NCBI RefSeq assembly: GCF_002591895.1
Contig: NZ_NISX01000020.1
Location: 1-52,962 of the forward strand
Direction: 5' to 3'
Length of the DNA stretch: 52,962 nt
DNA from: Lacimicrobium alkaliphilum
GTDB lineage: Bacteria; Pseudomonadota; Gammaproteobacteria; Enterobacterales; Alteromonadaceae
The translations under genes were made by a program, and so were the position numbers. Positions 1 to 8,750 of this stretch are shown here, piece after piece. Positions within the stretch are counted from its first letter, which is position 1; the number at the start of each line of letters is the position of its first letter. The notes below the pieces were generated by a model. The model saw only the letters and a list, made by a program, of their open reading frames with translations, searched no databases and had not been told where the DNA came from.

Positions 1-83
1 AGACATTACACCGTCATCCTGATGGCAATCAGAACCTCTTACCAACGGCTGTGCTGTTGATTAATGAAAATCCCGGGACTTGA
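1..83 (+). CDS. possible C-terminal tail of an unidentified protein (partial)
   Basis: One plus-strand frame (codons from base 3) is open from the window edge to a TGA at 81-83 and would overlap the convergent end of dnaE2 by 23 bp. The 26 visible residues (ending NENPGT) look moderately protein-like but carry no recognisable motif. A second frame is also open to a stop at 58-60, so the reading frame is not certain. No function can be given. Confidence 0.25.
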   Translation, partial: TLHRHPDGNQNLLPTAVLLINENPGT

Positions 84-3000
84 TTTTTAACTGTTGTAAC
101 TGGTGACTGAGATCTTCCAGTTTGCCGGCGATGATATGGATGACGCCGCCATCACCTTTTTCGATAACACCGGTCACTTTGAGGATGGATGATTTAAGAT
201 AGGCCTGTTTCTGTGCTCTTGCGGTAGCGCGCCAGACGATCACATTAATATTACCGGTATCATCCTCAAGGGTAATAAAAGTGACACCAGATGCCGTTCC
301 GGGGCTTTGTCTGCCCTGTACAAGCCCGGCAACCCTGACGACTGTATTATGGGGTTTATCTGATAACTCGTTCGCTGAACTGGTATTGTCAAGCAAGCCT
401 TCTTTTCGGAGGAAATCTATGGGGTGAGTGTTAAGTGTCATACCTGTTGAGGAATAGTCTTCCAGCATATTATCGATGCCAGAGGGAGACGCTGACCACT
501 GGCTGTCTGGCTCTTCAATCTGAGAAAACAGGGGCAGTGTCGGGGTGTTGTCCATCAGCATCCACCTGGCCTGGTAGCGGTTACTTTCACAGCCCCCGCT
601 CAGGGCTTTCAGGGCATCGGCGCTGGCAAGAGCCTGTAGATCTTCATCTTTTTTCACCACAGCGCGAAGCTCAGATGTGCCCTCAAAGCCCTGTTTTGGT
701 CTATGTCCGACTATAGCCCGGGCGCTTTTAGTGCTGAGACCTTTAACTTGTCGCAGGCCAATACGGATAGCGAGCTCTTTGTCATCAGCCTGCAGTGTAT
801 AATCATAGTCTGAATGGTTAATACACACCGGCAGCACGCTAATATGGCGACGCCGTGCATCCTGTATCAGTTGTGACGGTGAATAAAAGCCCATAGGCCA
901 ACTGTTCAGCAAGGCGGTATAGAAGGCGGCAGGGTAATGGTGCTTAAGCCAGGCCGATACGTATGCCAGCACGGCAAAAGAGGCGGAGTGGGATTCAGGA
1001 AAACCATATTCACCGAAACCGCAAATTTGCTGATATAAACGCTCGGCGAACTGGCGTTTATAGCCTCTGTCGAGCATGCCCTGAATCAGCTTCTGTTCAA
1101 AACTTTTTAGCTCTCCGGTTCTTTTCCAGCTACCCATAGCACGGCGCAACTGATCGGCTTCACCTCCGCTGAAACCCGCAGCCACCATCGCCAGCTGAAT
1201 CACTTGCTCCTGAAAAATGGGCACGCCAAGGGTGCGATCCAGTACTTTTTTTACAGCGTCTGAAGGGTAATCTGTTTGCTCTTTTCCATCTCTGCGACGA
1301 AGGTACGGGTGCACCATGTCACCCTGAATAGGGCCGGGTCTGACGATGGCAATTTCAATCACCAAATCATAGTAACAGTGGGGTTTCAGTCTGGGCAGCA
1401 TGCTCATTTGTGCTCGTGACTCTATCTGGAATACGCCTACCGTATCGGCTCTTTGGATCATTTTGTAAACACCGGCATCGTCGTTAAGGTTACTGATCTG
1501 TGCAATGCTGAGCTTTCGTCCGTAATGCTTTTCGACCAGATCAAAACATTTGCGTATGGCGGTGAGCATCCCTAAGGCCAGAATGTCCACTTTGATCAGC
1601 TTCATGCTTTCCAGGTCATCTTTATCCCATTGGATTACCGTACGCTCTTCCATGGATGCATTCTCTACCGGAACAAGCTCATAGAGTGGCCCCGATGAGA
1701 TGACAAACCCACCCACATGCTGAGAAAGATGACGGGGAAAGCCCAGCACATCCTCTACCAGCTGGATTAGCTTTCGGGCTAGCAAAGCGTCAGGATCTAA
1801 GCCCAGTTGGCTAAGCTGGAACTGCCAGTTGAGACCGCTATCCCGACGATTAATATTTTTAATAAAAAAGTCCAGCTGGGTTTCTTCGATGCCCAGGGCT
1901 TTACCAATGTCACGTATAGCACTTTTTAGTCTGTAAGTAATTACTGTGGCTGCAAGTGCTGTTCTTTCACGGCCGTACTTTTTGTAGATATACTGGATGA
2001 CCTCTTCGCGACGTTCATGCTCAAAATCCACGTCGATATCCGGGGGTTCATTACGCTCCTTTGAAATAAATCGTTCAAACAGAACTTCGCTTTTGCTGGG
2101 ATCGACAGCAGTAATGTGCAGGCAATAACACACGGCTGAGTTAGCAGCTGAACCCCGCCCCTGGTAAAGGATCTGTTGTGTCTTCGCAAAACCGACGATA
2201 TCCCTGATAGTGAGAAAGAAATACTCATATTGCTTAAGCGCAATCAGCGCCAGTTCCTTTTCTAAAAGAGCGTTCACTTTATCAGGTACTCCATCAGGGT
2301 AGCGTTCGGCAGCACCCTGATAAGTCAGCTCTTTAAGGTAGTCGGAAGCAGAATAAGAGTCAGGTACCAGTTCGGCAGGATACTGATAACGCAGTTCATC
2401 CAGACTAAAAGTACAACGTCTGGCGATTTGCAGACTCTGCTCTATCCACTCATCCGGATAAAGCCTGTTGAGTTTGTGTAGTGGCCGCAGGCTCGCTTCG
2501 CTGTTAGAAAGTGCCCGGTGCCCCAGTCCCGCGACGGTAGTCTTAAGGCGTATGGCTGTAAGGCAGTGTTGTAATGGCAGGCGTTCGCTATGGTGCATCA
2601 ATACACCACTGCAACAGGTAATAGGGATATCCAGGGTCTGACTAAGCTGCTGACAATAGTCGAAATGGTTCTGCTCATCAGCTTTTAGTAACCGCCTGCA
2701 GCCGATCCAAAGCCTTTCGCTGTGTTGTGTCAGCAGCCACTTTGACCACTGTTCATTACGGGATTGCAGCTCATTTGGTAACCAGATGATAAGGCAATGA
2801 CGCACACTTTTCAGGTCCCACTCATGTAATTGATAATGACCTTTCCTGGCTCGTCGTCTGGCATTAGTGATGATGCGGCAAAGTTCTGAATAGGCGGCCT
2901 TATCCGGACATAAAAGGATCACCTGCAGGTCTGGCTCAAGGCGCATCAGGCTGCCCACGATCAGCTTTACCGATAACTGGCGCTCCTTTATCTCAGTATA

Positions 3001-3150
3001 GGCTCTGACAACGCCGGCCAGAGAACATTCATCGGTGATCGCCAGAGCTTCATAACCGAGAAAGTCAGCCTGCCTGACAAGCTCCTGAGGATGAGATGCG
3101 CCGGTCAGGAATGTAAAGTTACTCTGACAAAACAGTTCGGCATAAGCCAT
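61..3150 (-). CDS. dnaE2: error-prone DNA polymerase DnaE2 (ImuC)
   Basis: This is the C-family polymerase alpha subunit of the SOS mutasome, which does translesion synthesis together with ImuA and ImuB. About 1029 residues, the usual DnaE2 length. An N-terminal PHP domain (first 200 or so residues, e.g. GYEALAITDECSLAG) is followed by the polymerase core. The catalytic acidic motif PPDIDVDFEHERR sits near residue 370, and an OB-fold lies near the C terminus (VRVAGLVQGRQ...GNINVIVW). The start is taken at the ATG at 3150, where ATGA overlaps the imuB stop, which implies translational coupling. The frame extends nine codons upstream, but the family begins at MAYAELFCQSNFTFL. Last gene of the LexA-controlled operon. 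Confidence 0.96.
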   Translation of the reverse strand: MAYAELFCQSNFTFLTGASHPQELVRQADFLGYEALAITDECSLAGVVRAYTEIKERQLSVKLIVGSLMRLEPDLQVILLCPDKAAYSELCRIITNARRRARKGHYQLHEWDLKSVRHCLIIWLPNELQSRNEQWSKWLLTQHSERLWIGCRRLLKADEQNHFDYCQQLSQTLDIPITCCSGVLMHHSERLPLQHCLTAIRLKTTVAGLGHRALSNSEASLRPLHKLNRLYPDEWIEQSLQIARRCTFSLDELRYQYPAELVPDSYSASDYLKELTYQGAAERYPDGVPDKVNALLEKELALIALKQYEYFFLTIRDIVGFAKTQQILYQGRGSAANSAVCYCLHITAVDPSKSEVLFERFISKERNEPPDIDVDFEHERREEVIQYIYKKYGRERTALAATVITYRLKSAIRDIGKALGIEETQLDFFIKNINRRDSGLNWQFQLSQLGLDPDALLARKLIQLVEDVLGFPRHLSQHVGGFVISSGPLYELVPVENASMEERTVIQWDKDDLESMKLIKVDILALGMLTAIRKCFDLVEKHYGRKLSIAQISNLNDDAGVYKMIQRADTVGVFQIESRAQMSMLPRLKPHCYYDLVIEIAIVRPGPIQGDMVHPYLRRRDGKEQTDYPSDAVKKVLDRTLGVPIFQEQVIQLAMVAAGFSGGEADQLRRAMGSWKRTGELKSFEQKLIQGMLDRGYKRQFAERLYQQICGFGEYGFPESHSASFAVLAYVSAWLKHHYPAAFYTALLNSWPMGFYSPSQLIQDARRRHISVLPVCINHSDYDYTLQADDKELAIRIGLRQVKGLSTKSARAIVGHRPKQGFEGTSELRAVVKKDEDLQALASADALKALSGGCESNRYQARWMLMDNTPTLPLFSQIEEPDSQWSASPSGIDNMLEDYSSTGMTLNTHPIDFLRKEGLLDNTSSANELSDKPHNTVVRVAGLVQGRQSPGTASGVTFITLEDDTGNINVIVWRATARAQKQAYLKSSILKVTGVIEKGDGGVIHIIAGKLEDLSHQLQQLKIKSRDFH

Positions 3151-4556
3151 CAACTGAAGATCCCCTGTATAAACCATTGAGACTCAGGAGTGCGGTATAC
3201 CCATAACCACTTCCCTTGTATGGAACGGGCGATGAAATAGTCACGATGCACAGGCTGGTTGTCCCACCATCCGGTTTGAATTCGCTCAGGGCCATGCAAT
3301 AGGCTGACTTTCTCGTTCAGGCAAAATGGCGGATCGCAAAGTAGTGTGGGCCGCATTGATGGCAATGGCCAGTCAACCGGGCCGGACTCAGTGAAACCGG
3401 GAGAACTGTAGTTGCTGGCTCTTTCCGGACGAAAGTCATCCCCAATACATAGGCCTTTAATGGCGTTAGTACCGAGCTTTGCCTGTAAAAGGGAGACCAG
3501 TTGCAGTGATGTCTGCCGGCCCTGTTTTCCGGCAAAGATGTCCTGATAGAGCTGCTGTTTTTCCTGGAGTTCAGTAACTTTAAGCATAATACTGTGTATG
3601 GGCTCAGACAGTTGAAGGCCTTCCAGTTTAAGGGTCATCAAGGCCTCCCAATGTTCAGCCTGATATTCCGGCTGAGCCGATACTATCCACAGCTCGATGA
3701 TCGAGTTATCTTGCTGGGTAAAATGCAGTTGTAACCTGGTGGTGAGCTTGTCGTGCAGGCGTAAAAATTGTTCCAACCGTTGTAGTAAGGTTTTTATCGG
3801 TGGCAGCAAGCGCTGACTGTTGTCAATACCATATAGCAAGGCTACTGCCTGTCTGAACTTTGGTGCAGGATAGTAAAAGGTCTGGGGGTGACTGAAATGA
3901 CCGCTAAGCCGGCCTATATAAATAGCAAGATCATGGCTGAAACGACGACTTAACTGGTCGGCGCGGATTGTCATCAGTTCGCTGACGCGTTTAATCCCGA
4001 CCCGACTGAGTTGATGTTGTTGTTTTGTGCTGAGGTCAGTGGCCGATAAAGGGCAATTGCCTATCGCATCATCCAGTGTGTCGGGAGTCTGGCTGATCAG
4101 CTTGTGACCGTGGCGAGCGAGTATTCTGGCTCCTAACGGAGTCTGCGCGCATGCATAGGTGTAATTCAGTTCCAGTGGCTGTAAGCGTTGTTTCACTGCC
4201 CGCCAGTAAGGCTCAAGTCCGCCGTATAAAGATAGCATGGGGTGAACGCGCAGTAGCAATCCGTTAGGTGGCCACAGGGCAATGTCTGACGTGCAGCCAT
4301 ACAGCCAGGCTGCGATATCCTTAAGTTTGTCGCTCTCCATAGATTGCTGATACTCTGCGACCTGTAAGTTGTGGTGCAGGGAAGCCGCTGCTCCTAAACC
4401 CATACCGTGTTGGATTCCGCATTCTGATGCCGCCAGGTTAAGCTGAATAATGCGGTTTTTTGCTTTATCGAGCACCACGACGGGTTGGTTGAGTTCAGCA
4501 TACAGGCTGTCCAGTTGTAATGAAGAGAAATGCAGATATAACCACAGCTGTGACAT
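3150..4556 (-). CDS. imuB: Y-family polymerase-like mutasome protein ImuB
   Basis: A catalytically inactive Y-family DNA polymerase homologue that acts as the hub of the ImuA-ImuB-DnaE2 translesion complex, linking it to the beta clamp. 468 residues. The N terminus reads WLYLHFSSLQLDSL where active Y-family enzymes carry a metal-binding Asp (DMD-type motif), so the loss of the catalytic acidic residues expected for ImuB is visible. The middle region (TDLSTKQQHQLSRVGIKRV) resembles the Y-family helix-hairpin-helix thumb. The gene starts 12 bp after imuA and its TGA overlaps the dnaE2 ATG. Confidence 0.93.
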   Translation of the reverse strand: MSQLWLYLHFSSLQLDSLYAELNQPVVVLDKAKNRIIQLNLAASECGIQHGMGLGAAASLHHNLQVAEYQQSMESDKLKDIAAWLYGCTSDIALWPPNGLLLRVHPMLSLYGGLEPYWRAVKQRLQPLELNYTYACAQTPLGARILARHGHKLISQTPDTLDDAIGNCPLSATDLSTKQQHQLSRVGIKRVSELMTIRADQLSRRFSHDLAIYIGRLSGHFSHPQTFYYPAPKFRQAVALLYGIDNSQRLLPPIKTLLQRLEQFLRLHDKLTTRLQLHFTQQDNSIIELWIVSAQPEYQAEHWEALMTLKLEGLQLSEPIHSIMLKVTELQEKQQLYQDIFAGKQGRQTSLQLVSLLQAKLGTNAIKGLCIGDDFRPERASNYSSPGFTESGPVDWPLPSMRPTLLCDPPFCLNEKVSLLHGPERIQTGWWDNQPVHRDYFIARSIQGKWLWVYRTPESQWFIQGIFS

Positions 4557-4568
4557 AAAACAGTCCGG

Positions 4569-5264
4569 TTAACTGGCTCTGGAGCCAGGAAAGGCGAGTA
4601 GTTTATTTTCTCCTGAACTGGCGGTGCAGAGACTAAGCCGTGGCCAGGCTGTGCTCATATTCAGATTAAAAGGCGGTGGAGGCCAACTGCCACGGCATTT
4701 TCTCACGGTTACCTGTAAACCTTGTGGCAGAGGCTTTAAATCAATACTCAGAGACACCGGTAATGACAGCTTCAGCATTTTTCCTGTACGCAGGAAAAAA
4801 AGTTGAGCCTGGCCCTGTCTGGCCGCTTGTTGCAAGCGTTGTAATTGGGCAACACTGAGTTGCGAATGCCACAGCAGTACCGAATGACAGGTGCCACTTT
4901 TCAGGCATTGCTCTGCTGCCCAAAGTGCTTTTTTTTGTTCTGCAGGATGGATGACCAGTAAGCGATTAAGGCTAATGCCAGCTTCATGTAACGCCTCGGC
5001 ATTCGGTTTGTGTGGTGGTGCAATCCAGACGATGAGTTTGTTGTTACCGGCCCCATTAGCATGCAGGTTCGGGAGTAAAAGACGTAATTCACCTATCCCC
5101 TCAGGACTGGTTATTTCTACTACAGGATGACCTGTCAGCCCCCCGGGAATATGCTTTACCAGCCAATCTTCCGCTACACTGGAAGCACAGGGAGAGTGGC
5201 CTGGCTGTGTACTACCTTGCCAGATAAGCCCTTTGTTTTTTAGTTGGTGAAGTATAGTATTCAT
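4569..5264 (-). CDS. imuA: RecA/SulA-like mutasome protein ImuA
   Basis: First gene of the imuA-imuB-dnaE2 operon. 231 residues, typical of the short gammaproteobacterial ImuA (sometimes annotated SulA-like or translesion DNA synthesis-associated). It is a RecA-fold relative with a recognisable pattern: PVVEITSPEGIGELRLLLP near the N terminus, then a hydrophobic strand (NKLIVWIAPPH) and a RecA-like core. No canonical Walker A GKT/S is visible, as is usual for this branch. The start is the only reasonable ATG. It lies 14 bp downstream of a perfect LexA box, and no strong Shine-Dalgarno is visible. Confidence 0.85.
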   Translation of the reverse strand: MNTILHQLKNKGLIWQGSTQPGHSPCASSVAEDWLVKHIPGGLTGHPVVEITSPEGIGELRLLLPNLHANGAGNNKLIVWIAPPHKPNAEALHEAGISLNRLLVIHPAEQKKALWAAEQCLKSGTCHSVLLWHSQLSVAQLQRLQQAARQGQAQLFFLRTGKMLKLSLPVSLSIDLKPLPQGLQVTVRKCRGSWPPPPFNLNMSTAWPRLSLCTASSGENKLLAFPGSRAS

Positions 5265-5278
5265 AGCAAATAAAATAA

Positions 5279-5294
5279 CTGTACATATGTACAG
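5279..5294. promoter_or_regulatory. LexA (SOS) box upstream of imuA
   Basis: CTGTACATATGTACAG is a perfect 16-bp palindrome matching the gammaproteobacterial LexA consensus CTGT-N8-ACAG. It overlaps the predicted imuA -10 hexamer and the likely transcription start. It lies between divergent imuA and the EVE-domain gene (start 58 bp away), so it could repress both. Confidence 0.93.
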
Positions 5295-5320
5295 TATATT
5301 CTTTTATTTTAAAGCTGCAA
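5293..5320 (-). promoter_or_regulatory. sigma70-type promoter of imuA-imuB-dnaE2
   Basis: Read on the minus strand: -35 TTGCAG (5315-5320), a 16-nt spacer, then -10 TATACT (5293-5298). The -10 box abuts the LexA palindrome, so bound repressor would block polymerase. Assignment is by eye against the sigma70 consensus. Confidence 0.6.
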
Positions 5321-5351
5321 GATAGCAAACCGCAGAATGAAGGAGCAGAGC

Positions 5352-5819
5352 ATGGCCTACTGGTTATTTAAAACTGAGCCACAGACTTTTAGCATTGAGG
5401 ATTTAGCTTCTCGAGCGAATCAGACAGAGGCATGGGACGGGGTCCGAAATTATCAGGCGAGAAACCTGCTGCGAGATCAGGTGAGATACGGAGATCTCGT
5501 ATTTATTTATCACTCCAGTTGTCCACAGCCGGGTATCGCCGGCATCGCCCGGGTCGTCAGGGAAGCCTATCCAGATTACACACAGTTTGATCCTGAAAGC
5601 CATTACTATGATCCAAAAAGCAGTGAAGAAAACGCTCGCTGGATGATGGTAGATGTACAGTTGGCAGAAGTGTTTGCTGAAATCGTCAGCCTGAAACAGA
5701 TAAAGGCTAACCCGGCTCTGGAAGAGATGACGCTGGTCAGAAAAGGCAATCGGCTGTCGATTCAGCCGGTTACCCCGGAGCACTGGCAGATTTTACTGGC
5801 TATGGCAAAGCGCTGTTAG
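5352..5819 (+). CDS. EVE domain-containing protein
   Basis: 155 residues making up a single EVE domain (PUA-like superfamily, related to eukaryotic THYN1). It begins MAYWLFKTEPQTFSIEDL and carries the hallmark WDGVRNYQARN segment and GDLVFIYHSSC. EVE proteins are thought to bind modified bases in nucleic acids; the substrate here is unknown. The start is set at the second ATG because AAGGAG lies about 7 nt upstream of it; an earlier ATG at 5337 overlaps that ribosome-binding site. Divergent from the SOS mutasome operon, with which it shares a LexA box. Confidence 0.88.
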   Translation: MAYWLFKTEPQTFSIEDLASRANQTEAWDGVRNYQARNLLRDQVRYGDLVFIYHSSCPQPGIAGIARVVREAYPDYTQFDPESHYYDPKSSEENARWMMVDVQLAEVFAEIVSLKQIKANPALEEMTLVRKGNRLSIQPVTPEHWQILLAMAKRC

Positions 5820-5822
5820 ATA

Positions 5823-6090
5823 GAGCACCATATAGTTTAAAAAACGAACACCAGAGCTGCCTGAAAAAGTCTCAATCAAGGCGTGGTTGCGCAGGAATAG
5901 TGGTTGCTCTTTTAAGCAACCAGAACGCAGAGTGAGGCTTTTTCAGGCGCTCCCGAAGGGCGAGGCCCAAAAAACGCGCATCCGGCGGCAAATTTTCTTG
6001 ATTTAGGCCCACTAAACCTTCAAAAATTTGCCTTGCCTGCGCGCTTTTTGAACTCTCGCTGGTGTTGTTTATTTAAACTATATGGCGCTC
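5823..6090. repeat. MITE-like element with terminal inverted repeats and internal hairpins
   Basis: The ends 5823-5854 and 6059-6090 are inverted repeats matching at 28 of 32 positions (shared core CCATATAGTTTAAA and the inner end AACACCAG). Inside are nested pairs: GCCTGAAAAAG (5859-5869) with CTTTTTCAGGC (5938-5948), TGGTTGCT (5901-5908) with AGCAACCA (5915-5922), and GGCAAATTTT (5987-5996) with AAAATTTGCC (6023-6032). No ORF and no clear target-site duplication. It fills the gap between two convergent genes, and its right end supplies the last codons and stop of the DUF885 gene. A non-autonomous mobile element is the favoured reading; a bidirectional terminator region is the alternative. 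Confidence 0.65.
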
Positions 6091-7838
6091 TCGCTCGTCT
6101 GAGCGGCTTTTTGCGCCTTAATATAGTCTCTGACATGCTGTTCCAGCACATTCAGTGGCACTGAGCCATTTTCCAGCAGCATGTCATGGAAAGCGCGCAG
6201 ATCGAAGTGCTCACCTAACTGCTGTTCGGCTTCTTTGCGCAGGCGCTTGATGGTGATTTCACCAAGTTTGTAGGATAGCGCCTGACCCGGCCAGGAGATA
6301 TAACGATCGATCTCTGTGGTAACGTTATGGGCCGACAATGCGGTATTTTCCAGCATGTAGTCGATGGCCTGCTGACGACTCCAGCCCTGCATGTGCATGC
6401 CGGTATCCACCACCAGACGACAGGCACGCCACATCTCATAGCTTAAGCGGCCAAACTCATCATAGGGGGTCTCGTAAAAGCCGATTTCTTTACCCAGATA
6501 CTCTGAATACAATCCCCAGCCTTCACCGAAAGCGGAAATGTAGGTATAACGGCGTACCGGCGGCAGGTGATCCATTTCGCTGGCCAGAGCATTTTGCAGA
6601 TGGTGTCCGGGAACCGCCTCATGCAGGGTCAGTGCGGGCAATGAATAGAGTGGCCGTTTGTCCAGCGCATAGGTATTGACCCAGTAATAGCCAGGCTGAT
6701 CATCGCGGCTGGGGCTGATATAGCGGCCGGTGGTGTATTTAGGGGCAATGCTGTCCGGTACCGGCGCTACGCCATAGGGAGTACGTGGCAGCTTATAGAA
6801 TAATTTGGGCAACAAGGCATCGATTTTCTTGGATAAGTAGGTGGCCTCTTTGATCAGCTCCATAGCGGATTTGGCGTAAAACTGTGGGTCTGTGCGCAGA
6901 AAATGCACAAACTCGGCATGATTGCCTTCAAAACCCACCTCATCAATAACCTGTTGCATGTCTTCGCGAATACGTTTGACTTCCTGCAGGCCCAGCTGAT
7001 GAATTTCTTCAGAGTTCATGTCCAACGTGGTGTAATATCTGGCGCGATTTTCATAATACTCTGCACCCTTTGGCCAGGACTTAGCGGCGATATCCTGTTT
7101 GGCTCCGGGAATGTACTCTTCGACCAGAAAGTCATAAAACTGCTGATAAGCGGGCATCACAGTGTTACTGATTACCTTCTTTGCCTGTTCCTGCAGAGCA
7201 GCCTGTTTATTGCTGTTTATCGCAGCAGGTATAGTCTTGAGAGGGCTGTAAAACTGACTTTGTGTGGCATCATCATGAACAAAGGCCAGCGCGGTTTTTT
7301 CAAAGTCTTTTAATACCACTTTGGGTTGGGTCAGGCCGGTTTCCAGGCCCTTGCGCATCCAGCTTATCTGATGATTAAAGTAATCCTCAAAGGCTGTCAG
7401 CCGGGCCAGGTAGTTTTCATAGTCCTGAACCGTATTGAATTTACTGGTGCGGGTCAGGAAGGCCAGACCACTGTGAAAGCCATACTCTGAAGTAATGGGC
7501 ATGTAATGAGCGTTGTAGTCATAGGAGTCCACCATCTCCTGCAGGCGACGGCGCTGCATCAGCACGCTGATCCGATCCTGTTTACTCAAATTCTGCCCGG
7601 CAAGTTTATCCAGTTTTTTAAGATAAGCTTTGGCCTGCTGATACTGCTCTTTTAAACCTTCAGCAGAGACATCCGAGAGCAGGTGGTCGTATTGATGCAC
7701 GCCCCGGGAGGTGGCCATGGTCGGATTGATACGAAGTTCAAATTGCCAGATCTCATCGAGCAGGCTACCCAGTTTCTGGTTTGCTGAAACGCTTGCCGTC
7801 AGAATCAGGAACAGTCCTGCCAAAAATGCTTTTAACAT
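6078..7838 (-). CDS. exported DUF885 family protein (putative metallohydrolase)
   Basis: 586 residues with a signal peptide at the N terminus (MLKAFLAGLFLILTASVSA) and no lipobox cysteine, so probably periplasmic. The C-terminal half carries the DUF885 signature LHEAVPGHHLQNAL, a zinc-peptidase-like HExxxxHH motif, followed by FGEGWGLYSEYLGKE. The family is usually annotated as a putative peptidase of unknown substrate. Monocistronic by spacing. The final residues (SESAI) and the stop lie inside the right arm of the inverted-repeat element, so the native C terminus may have been replaced. Confidence 0.85.
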   Translation of the reverse strand: MLKAFLAGLFLILTASVSANQKLGSLLDEIWQFELRINPTMATSRGVHQYDHLLSDVSAEGLKEQYQQAKAYLKKLDKLAGQNLSKQDRISVLMQRRRLQEMVDSYDYNAHYMPITSEYGFHSGLAFLTRTSKFNTVQDYENYLARLTAFEDYFNHQISWMRKGLETGLTQPKVVLKDFEKTALAFVHDDATQSQFYSPLKTIPAAINSNKQAALQEQAKKVISNTVMPAYQQFYDFLVEEYIPGAKQDIAAKSWPKGAEYYENRARYYTTLDMNSEEIHQLGLQEVKRIREDMQQVIDEVGFEGNHAEFVHFLRTDPQFYAKSAMELIKEATYLSKKIDALLPKLFYKLPRTPYGVAPVPDSIAPKYTTGRYISPSRDDQPGYYWVNTYALDKRPLYSLPALTLHEAVPGHHLQNALASEMDHLPPVRRYTYISAFGEGWGLYSEYLGKEIGFYETPYDEFGRLSYEMWRACRLVVDTGMHMQGWSRQQAIDYMLENTALSAHNVTTEIDRYISWPGQALSYKLGEITIKRLRKEAEQQLGEHFDLRAFHDMLLENGSVPLNVLEQHVRDYIKAQKAAQTSESAI

Positions 7839-8107
7839 GGTTTTTTGCCTGTAATGTAGTTACCCCGACCAGCATAAGGCAATCTTGCTGTGAAGTGTAT
7901 CATCAACAGGTGATTTGTGAGGCAGATGGTATGCTGGCAGCGACGGGCGGTCATCTCTCTGCAGGTGAATGACTTCTTTGGGAGACTAAACCGGTCTGGA
8001 GAAAGGGGCACTGTTTTCTGCTCCATTCATAGGTAAGAGATTAACCATCAAAAAACGGGGCTTTAAAAAGCGGTTTTTACTGCCGGAATGGGTTTGTCCT
8101 GGTGTCA

Positions 8108-8677
8108 CTAGCTCGAAAGTGGCCCGAGTAAGGCCTGAGTGGCCAGCTTAAGCTCATCAGTCTGTCCGGCCAGAATGCCATTTATAGCGAAACCCTGCAC
8201 ATAACAGGTGAGCTGTAATGCGGTAGACTCAACCTGTATCTCTGAGCGAATCTGCTTGTGTCGGATGGCCCGTTCAAGGCAACCGATAAAACTGATTTGC
8301 AGATTATCCAGATAGTGCCGGCCTACCTCGCGGATTTTGGCATCATCAGCGCCCAGCTCGGCAATACAATTAATCAGCAGACATCCACGCCCTCTGACTA
8401 TACGAATATAATCATCAAAGAAAGCCTGTATGGAATGCAGCCCCTTATTTTCGGTTAAGTGGGAGATGATTGGTGCCAGTTTCTGTTGTTGATAATGTTC
8501 CAGTACCTGGTAAAGAAACTGCTGCTTACTACCGAATTCAAGATAGAATGCCCGACGGTTAAAATCGGTACGGGCGATAATCTCGTCCATAATTGCACCA
8601 TGAAATCCATGCTCAAGCAGCACATCAACGGCCTGATCCAGCACCTGGGCAACATTATAGAGCGCTTTTCTTGGCAT
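8108..8677 (-). CDS. TetR/AcrR family transcriptional regulator
   Basis: 189 residues with an N-terminal TetR helix-turn-helix: LEHGFHGAIMDEIIARTDFN is the scaffold and recognition entry, followed by RRAFYLEFGSKQQFLYQVLEHY. The C-terminal ligand domain is variable (GCLLINCIAELGADD is typical of the TetR_C AcrR-like group). Target unknown. The next gene on the strand is the DUF885 hydrolase 269 bp downstream, too far for a confident operon. An 18-bp inverted repeat lies just ahead of its start and is a candidate autoregulatory operator. Confidence 0.85.
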   Translation of the reverse strand: MPRKALYNVAQVLDQAVDVLLEHGFHGAIMDEIIARTDFNRRAFYLEFGSKQQFLYQVLEHYQQQKLAPIISHLTENKGLHSIQAFFDDYIRIVRGRGCLLINCIAELGADDAKIREVGRHYLDNLQISFIGCLERAIRHKQIRSEIQVESTALQLTCYVQGFAINGILAGQTDELKLATQALLGPLSS

Positions 8678-8686
8678 AAATACACC

Positions 8687-8704
8687 TGAGAATATCCGTT
8701 CTCA
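8687..8704. promoter_or_regulatory. candidate TetR-type operator
   Basis: TGAGAA-N6-TTCTCA, a perfect 6+6 bp inverted repeat, lies 10 bp upstream of the TetR regulator start. Size and position fit TetR autoregulation. No binding data; inference from palindrome and context only. Confidence 0.45.
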
Positions 8705-8750
8705 ACAAGAGTAGTGAATCATTGCCCGAAGTCAACACAATGTTCAGCTA

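Noticed and set aside
7839-8107. Gap between the TetR gene and DUF885, searched for a small gene or terminator
   Set aside because: Short open frames have no ribosome-binding site or motif; the A/T-rich imperfect inverted repeat near 8050-8080 is too weak to call.
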